From Candidatus Brevundimonas colombiensis (GTDB taxonomy: Bacteria > Pseudomonadota > Alphaproteobacteria > Caulobacterales > Caulobacteraceae), in assembly GCA_029202665.1 (NCBI GenBank), contig CP119326.1, positions 2,976,001-3,040,000 on the forward strand: 64,000 nt of DNA, in the 5' to 3' direction. Positions 54,076 through 60,944 of this stretch are shown in pieces. The position numbers were made by a program, and so were the translations under genes. The notes beneath the pieces are model-generated. The model was not told the origin of the DNA, made no database searches, and worked only from the letters and a program-made list of their open reading frames with translations. Position 1 is the first letter of the stretch. Each line of letters starts with the position of its first letter.

Positions 54076-55094
54076 GCCGCCTTCTCCTGGCCCTGGCGCC
54101 CCTGCTGCTGACCGCCAACGCCGCCCAGGCGCGGCCTGCGCTTCAGACCGCCGATCCCCACGCCGGACACGCCCAACATCCCCCGCCGCAGGCCGCAGAC
54201 CCGCACGCGGGTCACGCCATGGCCTCCCCCGTCGATCCCCATGCGGGCCACGACATGGGCGAGATGGAGGCTCAGGCTGCGGACCCGCACGCCGGTCACG
54301 ACATGAGCGGGATGAGCGGCATGAGCGGCATGAGCATGTCGACGCCGAACGCTCCCCCGCCCGACGCCGCACGATCCGGCCCGGCCTACGCCGCCGACAC
54401 CGTGTTCGGCGCCGAGGCCATGGCCGCCTCTCGCCGCCTGCTGATCGCCGAAAACGGCGATGTCCGCACGACCGCCGTCGTCATCGACCGCCTGGAGACG
54501 GGTTTCGGAGACGGCCCCGACGCCTATGTCTGGGATGTCCAGGGCTGGACGGGCGGCGACATCCATCGCTTCTGGTGGAAGACCGAGGGCGAAGGCGAGC
54601 TGCACGGCCGCCTGCACGAAATAGAAGTCCAGGCCCTCTACAGCCGCGCCATCTCGCCGTTCTGGAACCTGCAGGCGGGCGTGCGTCAGGACTTTCGTCC
54701 CAATGGGCCGGAAACGACCCATGCCGTGCTGGGCCTGCAAGGACTGGCCCCCCATTGGTGGGAGATCGACGCCGCCGCCTTCCTGTCAACGAATGGCGAC
54801 CTGACCGCCAGGGTCGAGGCCGAATACGACCAGCGCATCACCCAGCGCCTGATCCTGCAACCGCGCATCGAAGCCGCCCTGTCCGCCCGCGACATACCCG
54901 AACTTCAGATCGGCTCGGGCCTGTCGTCGATCCAGGCGGGCCTGCGGCTGCGCTACGAATTCACCCGCCAATTCGCCCCCTACCTCGGCGTCGAATGGAC
55001 CCGCGCCCTGGGATCGACCGCCGACCTGATCGCGGCGGGCGACGGCGAAGCGGACAGAACCCAGGTCGTCGTCGGCCTGAAGGCCTGGTTCTGA
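54072..55094 (+). CDS. copB: Copper resistance outer-membrane protein CopB
   Basis: A 340-residue outer-membrane protein. After the signal peptide (ALAPLLLTANAAQA) come repeats of ADPHAGH in several forms and a Met-rich MSGMSGMSGMSMS stretch (residues about 27-90) for copper binding. The rest is the CopB beta-barrel domain (RLETGFGDGPDAYVWDVQGW, FWNLQAGVRQDFRP, EWTRALGSTADL), ending GLKAWF with terminal Phe. ATGA overlap couples it to copA. Confidence 0.93.
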   Translation: MSRLLLALAPLLLTANAAQARPALQTADPHAGHAQHPPPQAADPHAGHAMASPVDPHAGHDMGEMEAQAADPHAGHDMSGMSGMSGMSMSTPNAPPPDAARSGPAYAADTVFGAEAMAASRRLLIAENGDVRTTAVVIDRLETGFGDGPDAYVWDVQGWTGGDIHRFWWKTEGEGELHGRLHEIEVQALYSRAISPFWNLQAGVRQDFRPNGPETTHAVLGLQGLAPHWWEIDAAAFLSTNGDLTARVEAEYDQRITQRLILQPRIEAALSARDIPELQIGSGLSSIQAGLRLRYEFTRQFAPYLGVEWTRALGSTADLIAAGDGEADRTQVVVGLKAWF

Positions 55095-55109
55095 AAGACA
55101 CCCATGGAG

Positions 55110-55637
55110 CTAGGCTGACAGCGCCGCGGTCAGCGGCTGATCGATAGGCGCAATCGTGTGAAAATCACTGGAATGGAAGATCAGGGGCATGACGCCGTCG
55201 TCTGCGAGCGCCGCCTGGTGGAGCCGGAAGAGGACGATGTCGTGATCGCCCGCTTCGATTTCCTTCTCGACCGAGCAGTCCAGCCAGGCCGTCGCCTGCT
55301 TTAGAAAAAGCGCGCCGTTGGACGCCACCTCGTAGTCCAGCCCCAGGAAGCGGTCGTCGGCCTTGCACGCCAGCTGGCGCGCCGTCGCCGCGTGTCCATG
55401 GCCGAGGAAGGTTATTCCAAGGCGCTGGCGCGTGCGAAGCCGCCGCCAGGTCCAGGAGCCATGCTTGATACACACCGACACCAAGGGCGGGTTGAGCGAG
55501 ACCGCGACGAAGGCGCTGGCGGTCATGCCTACAGGCTGGTCCCCATCCATGCCGCACAGGGCGGTGACGCCGGTCGGAAACCGCCCGAACAGCCGGCGCA
55601 GGTCGATGTCTTCGCTGAAGTCATTCAGGAGGGTCAT
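55110..55637 (-). CDS. Flavin reductase domain protein (FMN split barrel), third gene of the MesX-MesD operon
   Basis: A 175-residue flavin reductase-like protein: LRRLFGRFPTGVTALCGMDG, VGMTASAFVAVSLNPPLVSV, CIKHGSWTWRRL and RFLGLDYEVASNGALFLKQA. This family reduces FMN or FAD with NAD(P)H, often to supply a partner oxygenase. It lies 45 bases after mesD on the same strand. MesD action is known to need oxygen, so a reductase that feeds flavin to MesX is a reasonable but untested idea. Confidence 0.88.
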   Translation of the reverse strand: MTLLNDFSEDIDLRRLFGRFPTGVTALCGMDGDQPVGMTASAFVAVSLNPPLVSVCIKHGSWTWRRLRTRQRLGITFLGHGHAATARQLACKADDRFLGLDYEVASNGALFLKQATAWLDCSVEKEIEAGDHDIVLFRLHQAALADDGVMPLIFHSSDFHTIAPIDQPLTAALSA

Positions 55638-55682
55638 GGTTGGACTCTTTCTGGAACCCGCCTCATGCGGGCGCCGCAGCGG

Positions 55683-56711
55683 TCAGGCCGAGAGTTCTTG
55701 CCGGACAATCTGCGCCCCCGCGCCCAGGGCCTTCAGCTTGCCGTTGGCGACGTGGCGAGACAGCGGGGTCATGCCGCAGTTCGTGGACGGATACAGTTTG
55801 TCGGCGTCCACAAACCGGAGAGCCGCGCGCAGGGTTTCGGCGACCTCCTCGGGCGTTTCGACGACCTCGCTGGCGACGTCGATCGCGCCGACCATCACCT
55901 TCTTGCCCCGGATCAGCTCGATCAGATCCATCGGGACGCGGGAGTGGTGGCACTCCAGCGAGATGATATCGATCGTGGACTTCTGCAGGTTGGGGAAGGT
56001 CTCCTCGTACTGGCGCCACTCCGAGCCCAGCGTCTTCTTCCAGTCGGTATTGGCCTTGATGCCGTAACCGTAGCAGATGTGGACGGCCGTCTCGCATTTC
56101 AGCCCTTCGGCCGCCCTCTCCAGGGTGGCGATGCCCCAGTCGTTGGCCTCGTCGAAGAAGACATTGAAGGCCGGCTCGTCGAACTGGACGATGTCGACGC
56201 CGACGGCCTCCAGTTCCCGGGCTTCCTGGTTGAGGATGCGGGCGAACTCCCAGGCCAGCTTTTCGCGGCTCTGATAGTGGGCGTCGTAGAGGGTGTCGAT
56301 CATCGTCATCGGCCCCGGCAGGGTCCATTTGATCGGTTGATCGGTCTGCGCCCGCAGGAACTTCGCGTCCTCGACGAAGACCGGCCTGGATCGCGATACC
56401 GCGCCGGTGACGGTCGGCACGCTCGCGTCATAGCGGTTACGGATTCTGACGGTCTCGCGTTTTTCGAAATCGACGCCGTCGAGATGTTCGATGAAGGTGG
56501 TGACGAAATGCTGGCGTGTCTGTTCGCCGTCGCCGACGATGTCGATCCCCGCCCGCCGTTGATCGTCCACGGCCAGGCGCAAGGCGTCCTGCTTGCCGGC
56601 GAGCAGCTCCTCGCCCTCCAGCTTCCAGGGCGACCAGAGCGTCTCCGGCGTCGCCAGCCATGAGGGTTTGGGCAGACTGCCGGCGGTCGAGGTGGGCAAC
56701 AGGGTTTTCAT
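55683..56711 (-). CDS. mesD: Core-MetE methionine synthase, MesD type
   Basis: A 342-residue protein corresponding to the catalytic C-terminal half of MetE. Zinc ligands are visible: His and Cys in AVHICYGYG, Glu in IISLECHHSR, and Cys in PSTNCGMTPL. The N-terminal half of MetE, needed for folate binding, is absent. Such folate-independent synthases form several families (MesA-D); MesD is the one that occurs with a DUF1852 protein and requires oxygen. The gene follows DUF1852 directly here, and a B12 riboswitch stands upstream. The methyl donor of MesD is not known to me. Confidence 0.9.
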   Translation of the reverse strand: MKTLLPTSTAGSLPKPSWLATPETLWSPWKLEGEELLAGKQDALRLAVDDQRRAGIDIVGDGEQTRQHFVTTFIEHLDGVDFEKRETVRIRNRYDASVPTVTGAVSRSRPVFVEDAKFLRAQTDQPIKWTLPGPMTMIDTLYDAHYQSREKLAWEFARILNQEARELEAVGVDIVQFDEPAFNVFFDEANDWGIATLERAAEGLKCETAVHICYGYGIKANTDWKKTLGSEWRQYEETFPNLQKSTIDIISLECHHSRVPMDLIELIRGKKVMVGAIDVASEVVETPEEVAETLRAALRFVDADKLYPSTNCGMTPLSRHVANGKLKALGAGAQIVRQELSA

Positions 56712-56738
56712 GTCGATGACTTTGTAATTTTGAACGGA

Positions 56739-57725
56739 TCAGGCGGCGAAGTTGGCGGACCATTGGTCCAGGACGGCCCGGTACGGCTTGATGAACCGCT
56801 CCTCGACGAACCTGCCCTGTTCGACGGCCAGCCGACTGCGCTCCTCGCGGTCGTAGACGATGCGGGTCACCGAATAGTCCTGCAACTTCAAGCTGGGCTG
56901 ATACTGCTCGGCGGCCGGAGAGTTGGCGTTGTAGATCTCGGGTCGATAGATTTTCTGGAACGTCTCCATCGTGCTGATCGTGCTGACCAGCTCCAGGTCG
57001 GTGTAGTCCGCCGTCAGATCGCCGATATGATAGAAGGCGAACGGCGCGACGCTGCCCCTGGGCATGAAGTAGCGGACCTTCATGCCCATTTTCGCGAAAT
57101 ACTCATCGGTCGGCGAGACCTCGTCGTTGTCGTATTCGAGGCCCAGCACGGGGTGCTCGGCGCCGGTCCGGTGATAGGTCTTGTTGCTGGACACGCTCAG
57201 ACAGATCACCGGCGGCTTGCTGAAGTTGTCGCGATAGGCGGCCGAGTTCAGGAAATGCTTGAACAGCTTGCCGTGCAGGTCGCCGAAATCGGCCGGTGCG
57301 AAGGCGCCGGGATTGGCCTTCATGTGCGCCGGCAGGACCACGCTGAAATCGTAGTCGCGGACATAGGAGGAGAAGCTGTTCCCGACGATCCCGTCGATGC
57401 GCCGGCCGGTCTGTTGATCGACGATCGTCGTCTGGAGGATTTCGATCAGCGGGAAGCTGTCCGTCCCCTCGCCCGGGGCGACGCTCATTTCGACCGAGAC
57501 GATCTGCAGCTCGACCGCGTAGCGATCCCCCTTCGGATTGTCCCAACAGGCCAGCGAGTTGAAGCGGTTGTCGATCATCCTCAGAGTGTTGCGCAGGTTC
57601 TCCTGACGGCTCTCGCCACGGGCCAGATTGGCGAAGTTGGTCGTGATCCGCGTGCTTGCGGCGGGAACATAGTCCTCGTCCAGCGCGGTGCGCTTGATGG
57701 TGAAGGTGAAGTCGCTGCTCGCCAT
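56739..57725 (-). CDS. mesX: DUF1852 protein MesX, partner of MesD
   Basis: A 328-residue soluble protein of the DUF1852 family: FTIKRTALDEDYVPAASTRI, ITTNFANLARGESRQENLRN, TLRMIDNRFNSLACWDNP, GNSFSSYVRDYDFSVVLPAH and AVLDQWSANFAA at the end. It has no signal peptide. Genetic work on other aerobes links DUF1852 (MesX) to the function of MesD in methionine synthesis; the chemistry is unresolved. It is the first gene of the operon, 120 bases after the riboswitch, and mesD starts 27 bases after its stop. Confidence 0.88.
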   Translation of the reverse strand: MASSDFTFTIKRTALDEDYVPAASTRITTNFANLARGESRQENLRNTLRMIDNRFNSLACWDNPKGDRYAVELQIVSVEMSVAPGEGTDSFPLIEILQTTIVDQQTGRRIDGIVGNSFSSYVRDYDFSVVLPAHMKANPGAFAPADFGDLHGKLFKHFLNSAAYRDNFSKPPVICLSVSSNKTYHRTGAEHPVLGLEYDNDEVSPTDEYFAKMGMKVRYFMPRGSVAPFAFYHIGDLTADYTDLELVSTISTMETFQKIYRPEIYNANSPAAEQYQPSLKLQDYSVTRIVYDREERSRLAVEQGRFVEERFIKPYRAVLDQWSANFAA

Positions 57726-57845
57726 TGTCTTTGCCGTTGATGCTGTGGCGGGACAGCAGGCAGGGACGCGCGACCGCTCACGCGCGGGATCGTCCCGTCG
57801 CGGCGTTCATGCGACCTGACCGACACCCCGCCGGAGGACGTTATC

Positions 57846-58015
57846 TGTCGGGGCAGGTCTCCTGACTTGCGGGTCACGGCTTCCGGTCCGGCCTTCCCGG
57901 GGCGAACCCCAGTGACATAAGATGAACCTTCAGCTCGCCGCTCACAGTTGCGGGGGCAGCGCCGGCGTCACACCGGCTTCCCTCTTAGCGCCGCACAGCC
58001 CGAAAACCGTACGGA
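57846..58015 (-). ncRNA. Cobalamin (B12) riboswitch
   Basis: Read on the - strand, the leader contains the class I B12 element: GGGAAGCCGGTGTGACGCCG, GCTGCCCCCGCAACTGTGAG, a CACTGGG segment, GGGAAGGCCGG, and the B12-box end GACCCGCAAGTCAGGAGACC. These are the conserved blocks of the cobalamin riboswitch. It lies before mesX, so B12 should shut down this B12-independent methionine synthase. Boundaries are approximate. Confidence 0.93.
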
Positions 58016-58030
58016 GAACCTCGACCGCCA

Positions 58031-58059
58031 CAGAATGCCAGATCGCGACGCCAAGTCAA
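58031..58059 (-). promoter_or_regulatory. Promoter of the mesX operon
   Basis: On the - strand TTGACT (58059-58054) is followed after 17 bases by ATTCTG (58036-58031). The start site would be near 58025, just before the riboswitch. Confidence 0.6.
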
Positions 58060-58063
58060 TAAA

Positions 58064-58085
58064 CATATAAAGATATCTTTATATG
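58064..58085. promoter_or_regulatory. 22-bp perfect palindrome upstream of the mesX promoter
   Basis: CATATAAAGAT followed by ATCTTTATATG, a perfect palindrome in a high-GC genome, ends four bases before the -35 box. Its form recalls ArsR-family sites such as those of the methionine regulator SahR, but I could not check the consensus. Confidence 0.75.
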
Positions 58086-58192
58086 ATATTCGCCTCAGCC
58101 CGGCGAAGACCGAGGTCCTGCGATCCGGCAAAGCCGCCTGCGGCGCGCCCCGTCAAAGGCCCGCAATCGCAGCATCGCGCGACAAGGCGCCG

Positions 58193-59602
58193 TCAGGCTG
58201 CGGCCGTCGGGTAGGGCGTGGCCGCGCTGCGATCGGGATCGATCAGCAGGGCCCGGCCGATCGGCGGAAACGCGCGTTGGGGGCAGGCTGGCCGTTCACA
58301 GACCTTGCAACCCGCGCCGATCGGCGTGGCGGCGGACAGGTCGACCATGTCCAGCCCATGCGAATAGACCAGACGCGACGCATGGCGGATGTCGCACCCC
58401 AGGCCCACCGCAAACGTCTTGCCCGGCGCCCCATAGGCCGGATCCGGGCTGCCCACCGTCCTTGCGATCCAGAGGTAGGTGCGGCCGTCCGGCATCTGGG
58501 CCACCTGGGTCAGGACGCGACCGGGTTGGGTGAAGGCCTCATAGACATTCCATAGCGGACAGGAACCGCCCACCCTGGAGAAGTGAAAATCCGTCGCCGA
58601 CTGGCGTTTGGAGATATTGCCGGCCCGGTCCACCCGCACGAAGAAGAAAGGCACGCCCTGGCCGCCCGCACGCTGCATCGTCGAAAGCCGATGGCAGACC
58701 GTCTCGAACCCGACCCCGAAATGACGGCCCAACCGCACGATGTCATAGCCGACAGCCTCGGCCTGACGCAGGAAATCGGCATAGGGCAGCAGGACCGCGC
58801 CAGCGAAATACTGGGCCAGACCGATGCGCAACAGATCACGCGCCTCGACCTCCCTGAGGCTGGCGGCGTTCAGCAGGTCGTCGATCAGGTCGCCGAACTC
58901 CAGAAAGGCCAGTTGCATGGCCATTTGAAACGCCTGCTGGCCCTGTTTGGTGAAGGGCGAGACATGGAGCGTTCGGTTCAACGGATCGAAGCGACGCAGC
59001 GCCGCCTCCGCCTCATCGACGACGACGCGGACGCCGTGTCGCTGGGCCAGCCAGGCCTCCAGCCCGGAACGCACCTGACGCGGCGAAAGACCGGCCGCGC
59101 CATACAGACGTTCGGCGGCCTCATCCAGTTCGGCGACATGGTTGCGGCGTGCGTAGAAGAAGTCGCGAACCTGTTCGAACGGCATCCGCGCAGGCGCGCC
59201 CTCGTCGAAATTCTCGCCAAGCCGCAGCGCCATGGCCTCGGCGCGGTCCGCGCTCTGACGCGCCTTGCGATGCAGACCGACCAGCGCCCGCCCGACCGCC
59301 GGCATGTTCAGGGCCAGTTCGCGCAACTCCACCGTGGAAATCTGTTCGGCGCCGCCCTCCACGAGCGCTTCGCGGACATCGGAGATCAGCCGCCCCTCCT
59401 CGTCCTCCGAGAAGAACTGGACATCGACCCCGAACGCGGCGTTCAGCTTCAACAGCAGCGGCACGGTCAAGGGCCGCTGGTTCTGTTCGATCTGGCTGAG
59501 ATAGCTGTTGGAGATTCCAAGCGCCCGCGCAACCGCCGTCTGGGTCAGCTTGCGCTCTTCCCGCAACCGCCTCAGGCGAACGCCCATGAAGGTCTTGCTC
59601 AT
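58193..59602 (-). CDS. Short-chain acyl-CoA type regulator (XRE HTH plus DUF955/DUF2083)
   Basis: A 469-residue regulator of the RamB/PccR/ScfR group. The XRE helix-turn-helix covers residues 8-62 (KLTQTAVARALGISNSYLSQ). A long middle region related to ImmA/IrrE (AFQMAMQLAFLEFGDLIDDL) has no intact HExxH, and the C-terminal DUF2083 domain carries a Cys cluster (CDIRHASR, CKVCERPACPQRAFPP) that may bind metal or sense acyl-CoA. It is the third - strand gene after acnD and prpF. The best guess is the activator or repressor of propionate catabolism. Confidence 0.88.
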   Translation of the reverse strand: MSKTFMGVRLRRLREERKLTQTAVARALGISNSYLSQIEQNQRPLTVPLLLKLNAAFGVDVQFFSEDEEGRLISDVREALVEGGAEQISTVELRELALNMPAVGRALVGLHRKARQSADRAEAMALRLGENFDEGAPARMPFEQVRDFFYARRNHVAELDEAAERLYGAAGLSPRQVRSGLEAWLAQRHGVRVVVDEAEAALRRFDPLNRTLHVSPFTKQGQQAFQMAMQLAFLEFGDLIDDLLNAASLREVEARDLLRIGLAQYFAGAVLLPYADFLRQAEAVGYDIVRLGRHFGVGFETVCHRLSTMQRAGGQGVPFFFVRVDRAGNISKRQSATDFHFSRVGGSCPLWNVYEAFTQPGRVLTQVAQMPDGRTYLWIARTVGSPDPAYGAPGKTFAVGLGCDIRHASRLVYSHGLDMVDLSAATPIGAGCKVCERPACPQRAFPPIGRALLIDPDRSAATPYPTAAA

Positions 59603-59637
59603 CCAGTTTTACAACTTTCACATTTTGCCGCGCTAAA

Positions 59638-59696
59638 TTTGCAAGATTTAGCAGTGATAACTGCGAAGATAACCGCAGATATGCAAATATTGCAAA
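59638..59696. promoter_or_regulatory. TTTGCA-type operator cluster upstream of the regulator gene
   Basis: Contains TTTGCAAG at 59638-59645 and, on the - strand, TTTGCA-ATA-TTTGCA at 59682-59696. The same N3 direct repeat is found upstream of acnD. RamB/PccR-type regulators are known to bind TTTGCAAA-like sites. Confidence 0.65.
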
Positions 59697-59735
59697 GTAA
59701 AATGTGAGGCCGATCCGGGTCGGCGCAGCTGGGTT

Positions 59736-60944
59736 TCAACCCTCGATCACGTCGGCAGGGATCAGGACCACCCCCTCCATCAGACGTCTGGCGCTGCGGC
59801 TCATCACCGCCTTCGAAACGACCCAGCCGCCGTCCTGCTCAATCGCCTCGGCGCCGACGCGCAACACCCCCGACGGATGCCCGAACCGGACGGCGCTGCG
59901 CGCCCCCCCGCCCGCGGCGAGATTGACCAGCGTCCCCGGCACGGCGGCGGCGGCGGCGATGGCGACGGACGCGGTGCCCATCATGGCGTGATGCAGCTTG
60001 CCCATCGACAGGGCGCGAACCAAGAGATCGATGTCGGACGCGGCGATCCGGCGACCGCTGGAGACCAGATGGTCGGCGGGCGAGGCGACAAAGGCGATCT
60101 TGGGCGTGTGCTGACGCCGGGCGGCGCCCTCGACCGTGTCGATCAGACCCATGCGGACGGCGCCGATGGCGCGCAGGGCCTCGAACCGCTTCAAGGCCGC
60201 TGCATCGCCGTTGATCGCATCCTGAAGCTCGACCCCCGTATAGCCCAGATCCGCCGCATTGACGAAGAGGGTCGGAATCCCGGCGTTGATCAGGGTGGCC
60301 TTCAACCGCCCGCCCGCGACCAGTTCTTCGGGAACCTCAAGCTCGTCGACCAGGTTGCCGGTCGGGAACATGCCCGCCGCACCGTCGTCGCCCCCCTCGC
60401 CCCCATCCGACGGGTCGATGAATTCCAGCACGATCTCGGCGGCGGGGAAGGTCACGCCATCCAGTTCGAAAGCGCCGGCCTCCCGCACCGCGCCGCCCTC
60501 TACAGGCACATGGGCGATGATGGTCTTGCCGATATTGGCCTGCCAGATGCGGACCGTGCGGACGCCATCCGGGCCTGCGTCGACATAGCCCGCATGGATG
60601 GCGAAGGCCCCCGCCGCCGTCGACAGGTTGCCGCAATTGCCCGACCAGTCGACGAAATCCGCATCGATGGACACCTGGCCGTACAGATAGTCGACGTCAT
60701 GGCCGGGTCGTTCGCTGGGCGACAGGATCACGCATTTCGACGTGCTGGAGGTCGCGCCCCCCATGCCGTCGATCTGCTTGCCATAGGGGTCGGGGCTGCC
60801 GATCACACGCTGGAACAGCCGGTCGCGCACCGGGCCGGCAACGCGCGCCGCCTCAGGCAGATCCTCCAGCCGGAAGAAGACGCCCTTGGACGTGCCGCCG
60901 CGCATATAGGTGGCGGGGATGCGGATCTGCGGATGGTGCGGCAT
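59736..60944 (-). CDS. prpF: 2-Methylaconitate cis-trans isomerase PrpF
   Basis: Works with AcnD in the 2-methylcitrate cycle, isomerising 2-methylaconitate. The 402-residue protein has the PrpF signatures: YMRGGTSKGVFFRLEDLPEA, GGATSSTSKCVILSPSERPG, DWSGNCGNLSTAAGAFAIHA and HHAMMGTASVAIAAAAAVPG. Cys residues are present in the SKCV and GNCGN positions used by this fold. It overlaps acnD by one base (TGATG). Confidence 0.95.
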   Translation of the reverse strand: MPHHPQIRIPATYMRGGTSKGVFFRLEDLPEAARVAGPVRDRLFQRVIGSPDPYGKQIDGMGGATSSTSKCVILSPSERPGHDVDYLYGQVSIDADFVDWSGNCGNLSTAAGAFAIHAGYVDAGPDGVRTVRIWQANIGKTIIAHVPVEGGAVREAGAFELDGVTFPAAEIVLEFIDPSDGGEGGDDGAAGMFPTGNLVDELEVPEELVAGGRLKATLINAGIPTLFVNAADLGYTGVELQDAINGDAAALKRFEALRAIGAVRMGLIDTVEGAARRQHTPKIAFVASPADHLVSSGRRIAASDIDLLVRALSMGKLHHAMMGTASVAIAAAAAVPGTLVNLAAGGGARSAVRFGHPSGVLRVGAEAIEQDGGWVVSKAVMSRSARRLMEGVVLIPADVIEG

